Shown here: positions 48,068 through 59,615 of the stretch, piece after piece
Position numbering within the stretch: position 1 is the first letter of the stretch
Layout of the letters: the number at the start of each line of letters is the position of its first letter
Assembly: GCA_029204045.2 (NCBI GenBank)
Contig: CM055060.1
Coordinates: 51,233,378-51,297,377, forward strand
DNA length: 64,000 bases
DNA from: Tillandsia leiboldiana
Taxonomy: Eukaryota > Streptophyta > Magnoliopsida > Poales > Bromeliaceae
Reading direction: 5' to 3'
Made by a program: the position numbers and the translations under genes
Notes under the pieces: generated by a model
Told to the model about the DNA's origin: nothing
Seen by the model: the letters and a program-made list of their open reading frames with translations, nothing else
Database searches by the model: none

Positions 48068-48238
48068 GAAAATGCTTTTTGTACACCCCCTTAGGGGTGT
48101 ACATCTTACATCCCACCCATCCAAGAGTGGGGTGAATTCCACTGATCACATCGAAGTGACCAGTGGAGGAAGCCCCATCCTTGGATGCGTGGGGTGTGCA
48201 CCATACACCCCATTTTGGAGTGTATGTGTAGCATTGCC
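48068..48238. mobile_element. MITE, AGCAATGCTA family (copy C)
   Basis: Left AAAATGCTTTTTGTACACCC and right GGAGTGTATGTGTAGCATTG are inverted. Inner arms, CCCACCCATCCAAG.. against ..CTTGGATGCGTGGGG and CACTGATCACATCGAAGTGACCAGTG, fold into a long hairpin. Same layout as the copy at 63673-63847. Confidence 0.72.
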
Positions 48239-48239
48239 C

Positions 48240-49140
48240 TAATTGCATACGGCTTCCTGTAAAAATATCGAATAGTAGATATATCTCTATAAAGTTCAAC
48301 TTTTCATATTTATTTCTTAAAAAATTCAACGTTATTCATATATATATATCCCTACCGTCTATCTCCTAGTTAACCATAGGTTAAATACTTAATCTTGGTT
48401 AGTTAGTGAGGTAAATTTATCTTTTTATCCTTCCAGATATTTCTGTATTATTTTTTAGAGGTATATTTTTGAAAGTGCAAAACTGTCATTTCACATATAA
48501 TCTGTTAAAAAATAAACAGTGAACTAACGATAATAAATCGGAGAGATATATACGAATAATTTAGAATTTTTAAAAAGATAAATATGAAAAGCTGAACTTT
48601 GTAGGGATATATCCGCTATTCGACATGTTTACAGAGAGCCGTATGCAAATAATCTTTTTTTTATTAATTTTAATAATCTTAATTTTTATTTGACAAATTA
48701 AATAGAAATAATGAAGGGCTACTAGCCAATAAAGTTGTCAAAAATATTTAACAATTATGAGTTCACTCATTTTGTTCGTATTTGACTTGATATAGCTCAA
48801 AAATAAATATTAATACATAGCACATTTAAATGCTATTTTTAAGTTTTTATTTTTTGTTAGCATGCTTTTTAAATTGTAATACTAATTAGTAATACTATGA
48901 GCAAAAGCAAGTATCAATAATAGCATATTTAATATTTTTATTAAATTTTTGTTTAAAGCTGCTTCAAAATATTTTTGAGCTAGCTCGAATTAATTTGAAA
49001 GCAGAAAACGAGCCGTTTTATTCAATCTTGTTTGAATTTCAAGACAAACACAAAGCCGCTTGACTTATGTTTTAGCCAATTTCCAGCTAGCTGGGCTCAG
49101 CTCGTTCACGTATTCTACCTGCGCATCGGGTTCACACAAA
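48240..49140. other. AT-rich intergenic DNA upstream of ATG12
   Basis: Segments at about 48245-48330 and 48560-48665 are inverted copies of each other (ATTGCATACGGCTTCCTGTAAA against TTTACAGAGAGCCGTATGCAAAT). They suggest a ~420-bp foldback element. The remainder is AT-rich and holds no coding exon. Confidence 0.5.
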
Positions 49141-49293
49141 AGTTTTATATCGACTACAACCATGGGCTTTTTTGTGGGCCGTATTAAAGCCCTAATCATA
49201 TTGGGCCTCTTTTCTCTCTCTCCTTCGTTCCCTTTCGCTTCTCCTTCGACCTCTCCCTCAAATCTCTCCTTTTCGCCACGCTCTCGTTTTCCG
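49141..49293 (+). promoter_or_regulatory. Probable ATG12 core promoter and 5' UTR
   Basis: Contains GTGGGCCGTA and ATTGGGCCTC, two TGGGCC site II-type elements common in promoters of plant housekeeping genes, and AAGCCCTAA, which resembles a telo-box. It is followed by a TCTCTC-rich stretch, typical of a plant 5' leader, up to the ATG at 49294. Transcription start is not determined. An in-frame upstream ATG exists at 49060 but lies before these promoter-like motifs. Confidence 0.5.
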
Positions 49294-52200
49294 ATGGAAT
49301 CCGAATCGCCCACTTCGGATCGAAAAGGTAAAATTTTTACTCGAATTAGAAATTTCTAAAACCTAAAAGGAAGAATCATAAACAAAATTCGTTTTTTGTT
49401 TTTAAAATTTTTCTTGCCCTAATTTTTGTTCGTGTAGTTGTGATTCACCTTCGCCCCACGGGCGACGTCCCCATCCTCAAGCAAGCCAAATTTAAGGTGC
49501 CAATCGTATCTTTCCCCTCTACAATTTACTGTCGATTTTGTGTTTTAATTAATTTTGAAGTAATTTGTCGCATATTTTATCATCATATTTTTCCCAAACG
49601 TGTTCGATCATTTCGGTTAAATTTGATGGCATCGAGTCACTCAAATTAAATCTAGTTATTAAATTCTTTTTTATTTTTGAGTTTTGATCTAAAGAAAGTA
49701 AATTTTGAAGGATCCATGTGGAGGTGAAATTTTGCTAAAAAAAAAAAAAAATTGAAAAATAAGTGTGGAATCATCAATGTGATGTATATTGTAGGCTCTA
49801 ATAGAGAGTTTATGGATGCATGGACTATTTTCTGGGATTCGAAGAATTAGACTAGTTTGGGATTGGGATCGCGTTTCCAAAAAGCTCCCGCTTTTGTGCT
49901 TTAGGCCTAGTTCGTTATTGCGTTTCCAAAAGCACCTGATTTTATTCTTCGGAAGTTCAAATTATCCAACAGCACTTCGAATCCTTCCCCATGCAGTGGT
50001 ATAAAGTTGTGGTGCTAACCGCCACCGCAGGAGCGTGTAACTACGGTTTGGCGGTGTTGCCACTGTAATTTTATAGCATTGGAGGAGGAAAAATTGAAAG
50101 TGGTTTCGAGTATCTTGAGTCTTCTAAAGCATGAAAGCGGATGCTTTTAGCCATACCAAGCTAGGCCTTAACGGGTGTTGGATGTGGGTCACTAAGCAGG
50201 ATTGTAGGATTTGCGACAAACCGGCAAAAGTTATATTTTATTAGCAATGGCTTGCATTCTTTTGAGGAATTATTTTTTCCTCAAAATGTACCTTTGTCTG
50301 AAATATATTTTTTGCTTATATAAAATGTAGTAGTCTCAAGTTCCACACACACACAATCTTAGCTAGAAATTATTAATCACTTCAAATGGAGTGTTGAACT
50401 AGAAGATCACTGAAGGTGGTTAAAACTCAGATTTGGGCAAAACAAAATCGAGTGTCGAAAGTTGCAACATTAATTTGCAGTTTGCGCATGACATTAATCA
50501 TGTGGAAAATATATATTAGCGTCTTTAGTTTTCGACCTTTACCACTAGCGAAAAGAAATTTCGTTAGGGATAATCATATCAGTGGTGAAAAGTTGTTCAC
50601 GCTTCCTTAAACGACCAATTGTGAGTTCGGAAGGGTGTTATGGGCGATCGTTATTTTCATCCGTCTCGAGAAAATGAAAGCAGTATGGCCCTGTTGTAAT
50701 CTCTCTTTCAATGTAACCATGTACTACTTAAATTCACTTTGCCAGAGGTCCAAAATGTTATACATATGTAGAGAACTACTTTCTATTTGAACTGTTTGAA
50801 TTTATGGATGTCGAGAGGTCTATCTCCTAGTTGAGGCCTTCGAGATGGTACTTCTTGGAGATGAGCCAACTTTTGTTGATTGAAATGTTAATTGATACTT
50901 TGAAGGAGCTGAATTGAGCGACATGATTTCTTAGTATATGTTAAGATAGAAAAATGATTACCAAGGATTATAATTTCTCTGCTTGCGATTGATCGTCTCC
51001 ATGAATTTCTGATAAATCATGTATTGAGTTTTGTTTGTGAAGATTTTGTGGTTTTGTTGGTGGTACTTTCATTACAATTTAGGGGTGTTCTAGTGGACCT
51101 GATTAAAGTTGGTCTAGTAATTACAACCTAAAGCTTTGTTATTCATCATCTCTAACTTACTGTTTAACTTCTCTCTCCAAAATTGTGTAATATCTGGTCA
51201 TTCCCTGCTCTTTTTTTTTATTTTTTCCTTTGTACCTCCTTTTTGTTTACCTTTTAGTTTGCTGTCACTTGCCTAATAGGCTAAGTTCTAAGAATAAGGG
51301 TGGGGTGGGGGGTGGGTGGTTGGGGGCCTATACATGATGACTGGAATTTACCTAGGTGGCTACCTTGATCACTTTGCCCAGTCTCTTTGAAAGTTGCATG
51401 CAAGATATCCACAAGGTGGGGCTGATCACATCTGCCCATAAACATTAGGCAGATGGATTTGATAAATCCAGTGACTTTGGTTTAACTTCTCTAAGGGATT
51501 TCACAAGGCCAATCTGTGTAGACAATGCTGCTTTCACATTTAAAGGAAAAAACCATTTCTCAAACCAGAAGTTATTTATTTAAATGATTTTACTATTTTT
51601 TCTTTTAGGTTGCTGGAACTGACAAGTTTTTAAAGGTCATTGAGTTTCTTCGTCGCCAGCTTCGTCGGGATACTTTGGTATAAAACTTTATTCATAAAAT
51701 TACTTAGGTTGTTCATTGTACCTTTAAATGCTTAGCTACTAATGCTCTTTTTGTATCCTTTGACAGTTTGTGTATATCAATAGTGCCTTTTCCCCAAATC
51801 CAGATGAATTGGTGATCGATCTTTACAATGTAAGCTTTCTTGTTACTGGTGTATGCAAATTTTATATACCCCTACATCCAGGCTTTTGCTCAAACATGCA
51901 TACAAAAAAATATAGAATACGCTACTTTATATTTTTTATTCTTAGTGAGCAACTAATTTGTTGATAATAGTTAGTTTGTATATACGCACATAAAACATCC
52001 AATTTGATGATTAACCAGGTTCAGATGAAAACTTATGCTTTGGTGAAACATCGTGAAAGAAATTTGAATTTCACTTGTGTCCATTTAACATTCTTTTGAT
52101 CATGATAAAGGATGCAGATAAGCTATTTTGATGGGATTATGTAGTTTGCCTCTTTGGTTCGAGAATAAGCTATTTTTGTTTATTCTTGGAATAGGTATAA

Positions 52201-55200
52201 CTTTTGGGATAGTAAGGAATTAGATCAATTTTGTGTTTGGACGAAAATCGAGATATTCTAAGAAGAAGAAAAATTGTGTTTGGATGATTGAGTTGGAATA
52301 GTAGGAATAAAAGTAATTATGGTTGAGAATGAAAATAATTTATCTAAATAATAAGTATTTAAATATTAGTAAAATAATATTTTAACAAGTTAATAAATTA
52401 ATAAATTAATTAATTAGAAATACCATATGAGATGATGAAAAATGTCATTAATTAATGAATAACTATAAAAAAAAAGACAATATGTTAATATTAATTAATT
52501 ACTTAATCATTTATATTTTTAATTAATACATTAATCGGATAAATTAAAATATTAAATATTTAAACAATGTAAATATTAGTTAATTATTAAATAAGCATAT
52601 CAAATAATTAATTATTTAATTTGATAATTAATTATAAATAATAAATTAATTATTATTAAAATATTTATTAATTTAATAAATTAAATGAATAGTTAGTTAA
52701 TTATTATTTATAGCCGTCAATCTATAGCCTTAATCTAAAATAAATTTCACGATTTTAGGGATCTTTTTTTAATCCGAACATATCTAACAAAAGCTAAGCT
52801 ATATTCTTAATTTTTAGGGATTTGTTTCACATGATAAATCCTAAATATATTATAAATCCTAAAAATATTTAAAAAAAACGACTAAAACAATTTAACAAAC
52901 TAAATAATTTCGAAAATTAGAAAAAAATTAAAACCTAAACGAATCAATTCAATACATATCCGATTCTGCATCATTCGCTTTTGTTGCGTAAGATCGCATC
53001 CTCGAGAAATTTGTTGAAACTCGAAGATATTTTGGATATGCTCCAAGAATTCCATCATCCGTAGCGAAATCAACTTGATGTAGAAGCAAGCATTTACCTA
53101 TCTTCTTCAACTTCCCAATATTAGTTAATTTACAAGGCAATAATTTTAGTTTTGATCCAGCACAGTCGATCGAATAAGTATTTTCATACCAATCGTGCTT
53201 TACATTGTGGTCAGACATTCATGGCCTTCCAAGTAGTACATGTGCGACTTTCATAGGTAGAACATCACACGATACTTGTTGAATTAACTTACCAATTGAA
53301 TATACAATTATGTATTGTCGAGTGACTTTCAAATTTTAGTTATTCACCCATACTAATTTGTATGGTTCAGGATGTGGTGTGGTCTTCTGTTTCAATTTGT
53401 TAACAACATCTTCAGAAATAATATTGGTGCAACTTCCCGAGTCTATAATCATTGAACATACTTGTCTGTTACAAAGAACTCGAGTTTGGAAGATGGTATG
53501 ACATTTCCACTCTTTATCGTCTTTCGTCATGTGAGTTGAGAGTATAGGCCTAATAACTCCGCAATGTTCAAGTTCTTCATTATATTCGGGCTCGTGCACT
53601 TCAATATTATCATCATCATCATATGGTATAGTGCATAATTTTTCAAAATCATCATTATGTGTTTGAGCCATTGTTAAGTCACGCTGTGGACACTGGTGAG
53701 CATAATGCCCGATCTTGTCGCTCCTGAAACACTTGCCTTCTTTTTTCTTTGATGCCTCAGAAGTTGATGCCTCAGAGGATGTCTGAGGAGTTGATGCTGG
53801 TTGTTTCATCTTTTTGGACATGGTGTAGTTACGCTCTGACCATGACTCAGGATTGAATAGAAAGTTAGGTTGCGTTGGTGAAATACGTGCATTTGCTCCT
53901 CTACAATTTGGTGTGCAACTTGAACTGCATCGGCAAGGGATAGGAATCGACTGGATGCTAACTTTTTAGCAATATTGGGATGGAGGCCCCATCGATACAT
54001 GGTAACCAACAAATTCTCACTCGATGGAAATTCTGATTGTGTTGCCAGGTGGTAGAAACGTGAAGTGTACTCCTCAGCTGCCATGCTACCCTGAGTTAAC
54101 CGGGTAAACTGGTATTGAACGTGCTTCCTGTAGTCAATTGGTACGAATTGACGCGTCATGGCTCTTTTCATGTTTTCCCACGTACGGACAGCTAGATAAG
54201 GATGTTGTTGCTCTCTTGTCTACCAGATACGTGCTGTACAAAATAGTTTTGACTCTACAATCATAATTTTTTGATCTTTTGTAGGTTGGTACCAACGAAA
54301 ATATGCCTCTAAGCTATAACCAAGTCTAAAAATACTTCAGGGTCCATGTCATTATGAAACTCCTTGATATGAAATTTGATACCTCTTTTGATTTTTTGTA
54401 GCTTTGGTATGAGATGTAGTGGTTTGAGTTTGCGGCGAGATATTTTGAGCAGATTGAGGTATAAATGGAGGTAAGGGTGGGACGGAAGTTGCGGATGTTA
54501 CGGAGGAGCCCATGGGCGGTGGAGGTTTAGAATGAGTTAGGTTTTGAAGGAGTTATTTGATTTCAGCTAATTGTTGGTTATTTGCGGCTTGGAAGATTGC
54601 AAATCAATTTTTAAATTATTGAAACGAGTGTTGGCAGAAAGCTCAAAATTTTCAAACATTGAACTAAGTTCTACATTTGTGGGCATTTTGAAAATTAATT
54701 TATTGATCAATTTTTGTCTCTGATATCAAAACTGATGTAGGACAAATTAGAAAAATTCTAATCTATTTTGCTAGTGATGAGCCCAAAGTATATTTAAAAC
54801 TAAATTTATAATTTTATAGAAATTGTAGACTAATTTTCAATTTTTTCTTTTTTTTTTAAAAAAAAGTTAATGAATTTTAAATCAATTTTTGGAATTAAAG
54901 AAAAAGATTTAGAAGAAGAATTAGAAGGATAGTTGAGAGAGAATAGAAAAGATAAAACAAATAAGATGAGGGAAGAACGAAAAGATAGAAATTTTTTAGA
55001 AAGAAGAATTTTGCCCGTGCACACGATAAGGAAAGGGAAGAAAATATTACGACCGCAGTCAAATTATAAACACCAAACCAATTCATCATAATTCATCTTC
55101 CAAATTACAAGGTATTGGCTATATTTATAGCCATTAATTAATAACCTTAATTTAAAACAAATTTCACGATTTTAGGATTTTTTTTTTTTTAATCCGAACG

Positions 55201-55524
55201 TATCTAAAAAAATCTAAATCATATTCCTAATTTTTAGGAATTTATTCCACGTGATAAATCCTAAAAATTTTTAAATAAAACGAGGAAAATAAATTAACAA
55301 ATTGAATAAGTCCGAAAATTAGAAAGAAATTTAAACCTAAATGAATCAATCCTTTCTACATCCGATTCTGCATCAAACATTTTGAAAAATAATTCTTGAA
55401 CTGAGAATATTCTTTCTAGGTTGGCAAAAAGACAAAATTAATGCTATTCTGTTGAAAATAACAGAATTTTGGGTTTGACGGGAAGCTGGTGGTTAATTAC
55501 GCTTCCTCCATGGCATGGGGCTGA
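49294..55524 (+). CDS. ATG12: ATG12, ubiquitin-like autophagy protein (5 exons)
   Basis: Exons 49294-49327, 49438-49496, 51609-51677, 51767-51829 and 55465-55524, all with GT-AG introns, give 94 aa. ATG12 is a ubiquitin-fold modifier joined by its C-terminal glycine to ATG5 (via ATG7 and ATG10). The ATG12-ATG5 conjugate promotes ATG8 lipidation on the forming autophagosome. Visible family marks: VVIHLRPTGDVPILKQAKFK (exons 1-2), TDKFLKVIEFLRRQL (exon 3), FVYINSAFSPNPDELVIDLY (exon 4) and NFGFDGKLVVNYASSMAWG (exon 5), ending directly in the conjugating Gly. The length fits plant ATG12. The start at 49294 gives this length; an in-frame ATG at 49060 would add 78 aa of low-complexity sequence and is disfavoured. 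Intron 4 is 3.6 kb because of an antisense retroelement. Damaged copies of exon 5 lie at 57951 and 59562. Confidence 0.95.
49904..50167. mobile_element. Tourist/Harbinger-type MITE in ATG12 intron 2
   Basis: Ends GGCCTAGTTCGTTATTGCG and, inverted, GGCCTAGCTTGGTATGGC, flanked by TTA on both sides (49901-49903 and 50168-50170). This is the 3-bp target typical of PIF/Harbinger. About 264 bp, no coding capacity. It sits in the 2.1-kb second intron and does not touch a splice site. Confidence 0.82.
51830..52707. other. 5' part of ATG12 intron 4
   Basis: Intronic, extremely AT-rich after about 52290, with many TTAATTAATTA-like runs. GCCTCTTTGGTTCGAGAATAAG at about 52149 resembles the start of a MITE of the GTTTGGTT type, but its end cannot be paired. 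No exon is predicted here. Confidence 0.5.
52708..55375 (-). mobile_element. Degraded gag-protease LTR element inside ATG12 intron 4
   Basis: The right LTR spans 54733-55375 (TGATGTAGG...CTGCATCA). The last ~265 bp of the LTR are repeated at about 52708-52973, also ending TCTGCATCA; the left LTR is therefore truncated. On the minus strand a mutated primer-binding site, TTTGATATCAGAGAC (about 54730-54716), follows the right LTR. The internal region encodes only gag and protease. No RT or integrase is present. It lies antisense to ATG12. Confidence 0.8.
52949..54171 (-). pseudogene. Gypsy-type gag-protease remnant
   Basis: Three open stretches on the minus strand. 54171-53806: gag domain (QYQFTRLTQGSMAAEEYTSR, then HPNIAKKLASSRFLSLADAV). 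53821-53336: a zinc knuckle whose second Cys is Ser (C-FRS-DKIG-H-YAHQ-C) and an aspartic protease with IDSGSCTNIISED. 53218-52949: continuation after a stop, beginning MSDHNVKHDWYENTY, usually preceded by GRPW in the family. A frameshift, the zinc-knuckle change and stops make it non-functional. Reverse transcriptase and integrase are missing. Confidence 0.85.
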
Positions 55525-56410
55525 GAGAAGATTGGATCTGAATAAACATGTATGCATTTTCTTCCCCGACTCATTACTGTACAGTTCTTTATTTTCTTAG
55601 TTAGTCGTTTTTTCCTTTTTTTTGGTTTCCTTTAACGAATCCGATTGTTTGAGCTGGCTTCGCTTTTACCTATCAATTATAGGTCATATACCTGCTGTCC
55701 GTTATTTTAATTGCAATGAAGGTTAATTTTGTTGTTTCTACTTGTGTACAAGAAGCTTTTAAATGGCCATTATATATGGTTTAGTTTGTACTCCAAAGCT
55801 GTTTGCTGTGTGCACTGATTTATTTATGATGCTTATTTGTCAGGTTCACTAATTAGAGCTACATATTCCGTGATTGTAGAATGATTTATTACTATCTTTT
55901 CTTGGAATGTTATTGTAATTTTTGCATTCTTAAAAGTTTGCTGTGGTTAAACTTCTCATCATCATTTCCATATATGGTTGGATATGTTTTGATTTCCTTT
56001 TGCACAAATGCCTGTGGAACTTAACTTTTTTCAACATCACCTGTCGTAATTTTACATGTTAGATTACATTGACAGTAGTTGGACCCAAAGTTTGGTGATT
56101 TGCCACTTTCTAATTCACCAACAGTTTTATTGTTTTTTGGTACTTGCAGGGAAAAAGGGGACGAAAATTGTGGTGTAGGAGTGTAGTGTATCTTTCACAT
56201 TTATGAAACATGATGAAATAATTTATGAGCTCCCCTAAGAATGGACAAAAAGTTATGGGCAGTTAAAATAATGTTTGATTAGCCAACTAATTAATAGATA
56301 GTACATCTTAGTATTCAAGATCACTCATGTTCATTTCTCACATCCTAAATGAATACTATGTTTTGCCCTGTGGTTGGTTATTGGTTTGGCTTATTTAATG
56401 TGTTGAGTGC
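55525..56410 (+). other. ATG12 3' UTR and downstream flank
   Basis: Follows the stop codon. Parts are repeated, with deletions, at about 58009-58515 and 59616-60120 (shared phrases TTATTTATGATGCTTATTTGTCAGG and TTCATTTCTCACATCCTAAAT). No coding potential is recognised. A polyadenylation site cannot be placed confidently. Confidence 0.6.
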
Positions 56411-57102
56411 TGCAGTATTAGAAAATGAATTTTCATATTTTGCGAATATTTGAAGGAGAAAATAGTGGAGAATTTGATATTTGATGGAGGTTTGATAGAG
56501 AAAATGGTGGAGAATTTGATATTTGATGGAGATTTGATAGAGAAAATGGTGGAAAATTTGATGTTTGATGGAGATTTGATGGAGAAAATGGTGGAGAATT
56601 TGATAGAAATTTGATGAAGATTTGACTAATTATTTACTAGCTATTTTGGACTTGATTTCAGAACTTTCTGTTCTGATACCATGCGAAATTATAGCAATCA
56701 TTATTCTTCAAAAGTTAAGTTGTTAGGGAACGGTGTTTATATATTTTATATTCAACACTCTTTCTTTTATCTAGACTTGAGACTTTTTAATAGATCCATG
56801 ATGTGGGCTTAATTAAATAGGAGGAAATTAAATAACGTTAGGAGACTGACAAGACTCGAACTCAAGACCTCTGCTTTGATGCCATGTGAAATTATATAAA
56901 ATAACCGTTGTATTTTAAAAGCTTAAGTACAACAGTTATTTCATATACTTTCACATGGCATCGGAATAGGAGGTCATGAGTTTGAGTCCAAAATAGCGAG
57001 TAAATAATTAATCAAATCTTTACCATTTTTTTCATCAAATTTTCATCAAATCTCCAACAAATATTTGCTAAATATAAAAATTTATTTTCTAATATTGCTG
57101 TA
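56411..57102. mobile_element. Foldback element with ~300-bp inverted arms
   Basis: The left arm starts TGCAGTATTAGAAAATGAA and the right arm ends TTTATTTTCTAATATTGCTGTA. The arms stay complementary for roughly 250-300 bp (TTGACTAATTATTTACTAGC against GCGAGTAAATAATTAATCAA). The left arm has an expanded 42-bp minisatellite: AAAAT[A/G]GTGG at 56459, 56501, 56543 and 56585. The two downstream copies of this flank lack the element: TTGAGTGCCGA(C/A)CTCAATTATTATG at ~58504 and ~60112 reads as an empty site. Confidence 0.75.
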
Positions 57103-57485
57103 CTCAATTATTATGTAGTCTACCTCTTAGGAATGACAAAGTTACTTTGTCCTTTTGAACTATTAAGCTTATTTCCAATCACGAAGAATCACGTGGATTG
57201 TTCTTTTCCTGTGCATCACTTGGTAACATAATACAAAATCAGAATCAAACACATTTTTTTTAAAAAAAGAAATAATGTATGATGGTTATGATTGAGAAAT
57301 GAACCCATTGATGTTAGTCTGAGTTTTTTTGCTAAAAAAACAAATTTGGGGTTCTTCCGAAGTATTGATCAACGAAACCCCTCACCACAATTTATATTTG
57401 CCTATTGATCAACCAAACCCTTTGTAACAACAATTGAAATTGGCAATTTTGAAACCTTTTGATCTTTAGATTCAAGTGCTTTAAA
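57103..57485. other. AT-rich flank, nothing recognised
   Basis: Noncoding sequence with a small duplicated phrase (TATTGATCAAC[G/C][A/C]AACCC at about 57363 and 57404). No gene. Confidence 0.5.
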
Positions 57486-57950
57486 AGTTTAAATATTTTG
57501 TTCATGTACTTATTATGTCTTCGAGATCTAAGTAGACGGTATTATTCTTCAATGTGTCTCAAAGATCAATTTTATATAGGACGTGTTAGTGTCCTTGTTC
57601 TACTCTTACTCTTTGTGGCACGCACACTCTATATAGCCATTTTCTAGAAATTATTCTTTTTTCTCCTCATTATTTTTTGTGAGATGTGGTTTTAATATAT
57701 AACACTATCGACCATGAACTTTAGTCTTTGTGAGCTTATAGCAAAACAAATCCATCTGCTGTTAGATGTTCTAGGTCATTTATTTTCTGGTGTTATGTTG
57801 TTCTTCCAGTAAAAATAGAATTAATGGTCAGTTTGAACTCCTAGTATATTAAATAGCACATACCATTTTCAAAAATAATTATTGAACCTAGAATATTCTT
57901 TCTAGGTTGCAGAAAAGACAAAATTAATGTTATTCTATTGAAAATGACAG

Positions 57951-58008
57951 AATTAATTTTGGGTTTGACGGGAAGCTGGTGGTTAATTACGCTTCCTCCA
58001 TTGGCTGA
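57951..58008 (+). pseudogene. Damaged copy 1 of ATG12 exon 5
   Basis: The acceptor GACAG is kept, but an extra AATT puts TAA as the second codon. The remaining text still encodes FGFDGKLVVNYASS, then ends ATTGGCTGA instead of ATGGCATGGGGCTGA, losing M-A-W of the C-terminus. Exons 1-4 are not duplicated, so this is an exon fragment, not a second gene. Confidence 0.9.
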
Positions 58009-58568
58009 GAGAAGAAGATTGAACCTGAAAAAATATCTATGTATTTTCTTCCCCAACACATTACTGTACAATTCTTTACTTTATTAATTAGTCATTTTTT
58101 TCCTTGGTTTTTTGTTTCCTTTAACGAATCCAATTGTTCGAGCTTGCTTGGCTGTTACGTATCAAACATTGGTCATAGACCTTTTATCCGTTATTTTAAC
58201 TGCAACAAAGGTTTATTTTAACTGCAACAAAGCTTTTAAATGCCTATTACATATGGTTTAGTTTGAACTCCAAAGCTGTTTGCTGTGTTCACTGATTTTA
58301 TTTATGATGCTTATTTGTCAGGTCCACTAATTTGAGCTACATGCTCAGTGATAGTAAAAGGGGTAGGAAATTGTGGTGTAGCATTGTATCTTTCACATTT
58401 ATAAAACATGATGAAACAATCACTCACTGTTCATTTCTCACATCCTAAATAAATACCCTGTTTTGCCACATGGTTGGTTATTTCTTTGACTTATTTAATG
58501 TGTTGAGTGCCGACCTCAATTATTATGTTTTCAACGTTATATAGCTAGGGCATTAATTGTAGTTCTAA

Positions 58569-59110
58569 TGTGACGCCTCTAATGGTTTCATATCGGATGT
58601 GGATGGAATTGTGATTGGGTTTATAAGAGACTTGGACATTAGTAATAATAATTGAGTTTAAGTATTTTGGATTGTTGTTTGGGCCAACGAGTTATTATTG
58701 TTAGTGGGTCAGATCGTTATATTTGGTATCAGAGCTAATAACCAACCGGAAGTGTGTGATGAGTCTCGATTGAGCCTGAGTTTAGATGACAGGGTTAGCG
58801 AGACAAGTCTTACATCGCCTGGTGATCTTGGGCTGTGCATGTGTTTGGGCTGACGAGGACGTCAGGCCTAAACGGGGGGAGTCTGTGACGCCTTCAATAG
58901 TCCCGGGTTTAGATGGCAGGGTTAGCAAGAAAAGTTTTACATCGCCTGGTGATCTTGTGCTGTGCGTGTTTTTGGGCTGACGAGGACGTCAGGTCTAAAC
59001 GGGGGGAATCTGTGACGCCTTCAATAGTCCCACATCGGATGTGAATAGAATTATGATTGGATTTATAAGAGACATGGACACTAATAATAATAACTGAGTT
59101 TAAATATTTT
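58569..59110 (+). mobile_element. TRIM retroelement, copy 1 (3' LTR truncated)
   Basis: 5' LTR 58569-58721 (153 bp, TGTGACGCC...CGTTATA), primer-binding site TGGTATCAGAGC at 58724-58735, and a 3' LTR from 59011 that stops at the tandem-duplication junction near 59100. The internal part has a ~120-bp duplication (GACAGGGTTAGC[G/A]AGA at about 58788 and 58915). No coding capacity. Confidence 0.82.
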
Positions 59111-59561
59111 GTTCATGTACCTATTATGTTTTCGAGATCTAAGTAGACGGCATTATTCTTCAATGTGTCTCAAAGATCAATTTTATATAGGACGTGTTAG
59201 TTTTCTTGTTCTACTCTTACTCTTTGCGGCACGCACACTCTATATAGCCATTTTCTAGAAATTGTTCTTTTTTCTCCTCGTTATTTTTTGTGAGATGTGG
59301 TTTTAATATATAACACTATCGATCATGAACTTTAGTCTTTGTGAGCTTATAGCAAAACAAATCCATCTGCTGTTAGATGTTCTAGGTCATTTATTTTCTG
59401 GTGTTATGCTGTTCTTCCAGTGAAAATAGAATTAATGACCAGTTTAAATTCCTAGTATATTAAATAGCACATACCATTTTCAAAAATAATTCTTAAACCT
59501 AGAATATTCTTTCTAGGTTGCCGAAAAGACAAAATTAATGTTATTCTATTGAAAATGATAG

Positions 59562-59615
59562 AATTTTGGGTTTGACGGGAAGCTGGTGGTTAATTAGGCT
59601 TCCTCCATTGGCTGA
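59562..59615 (+). pseudogene. Damaged copy 2 of ATG12 exon 5
   Basis: Reads NFGFDGKLVVN and then TAG, where the real exon has TAC (Tyr). It shares the ATTGGCTGA end with copy 1 but lacks the AATT insertion, so that insertion arose after the tandem duplication. Acceptor is GATAG. Confidence 0.9.

Noticed and set aside
57951..59615. Additional ATG12 genes
   Set aside because: Only the last exon is copied, both copies carry stop or reading-frame damage, and exons 1-4 are absent downstream.
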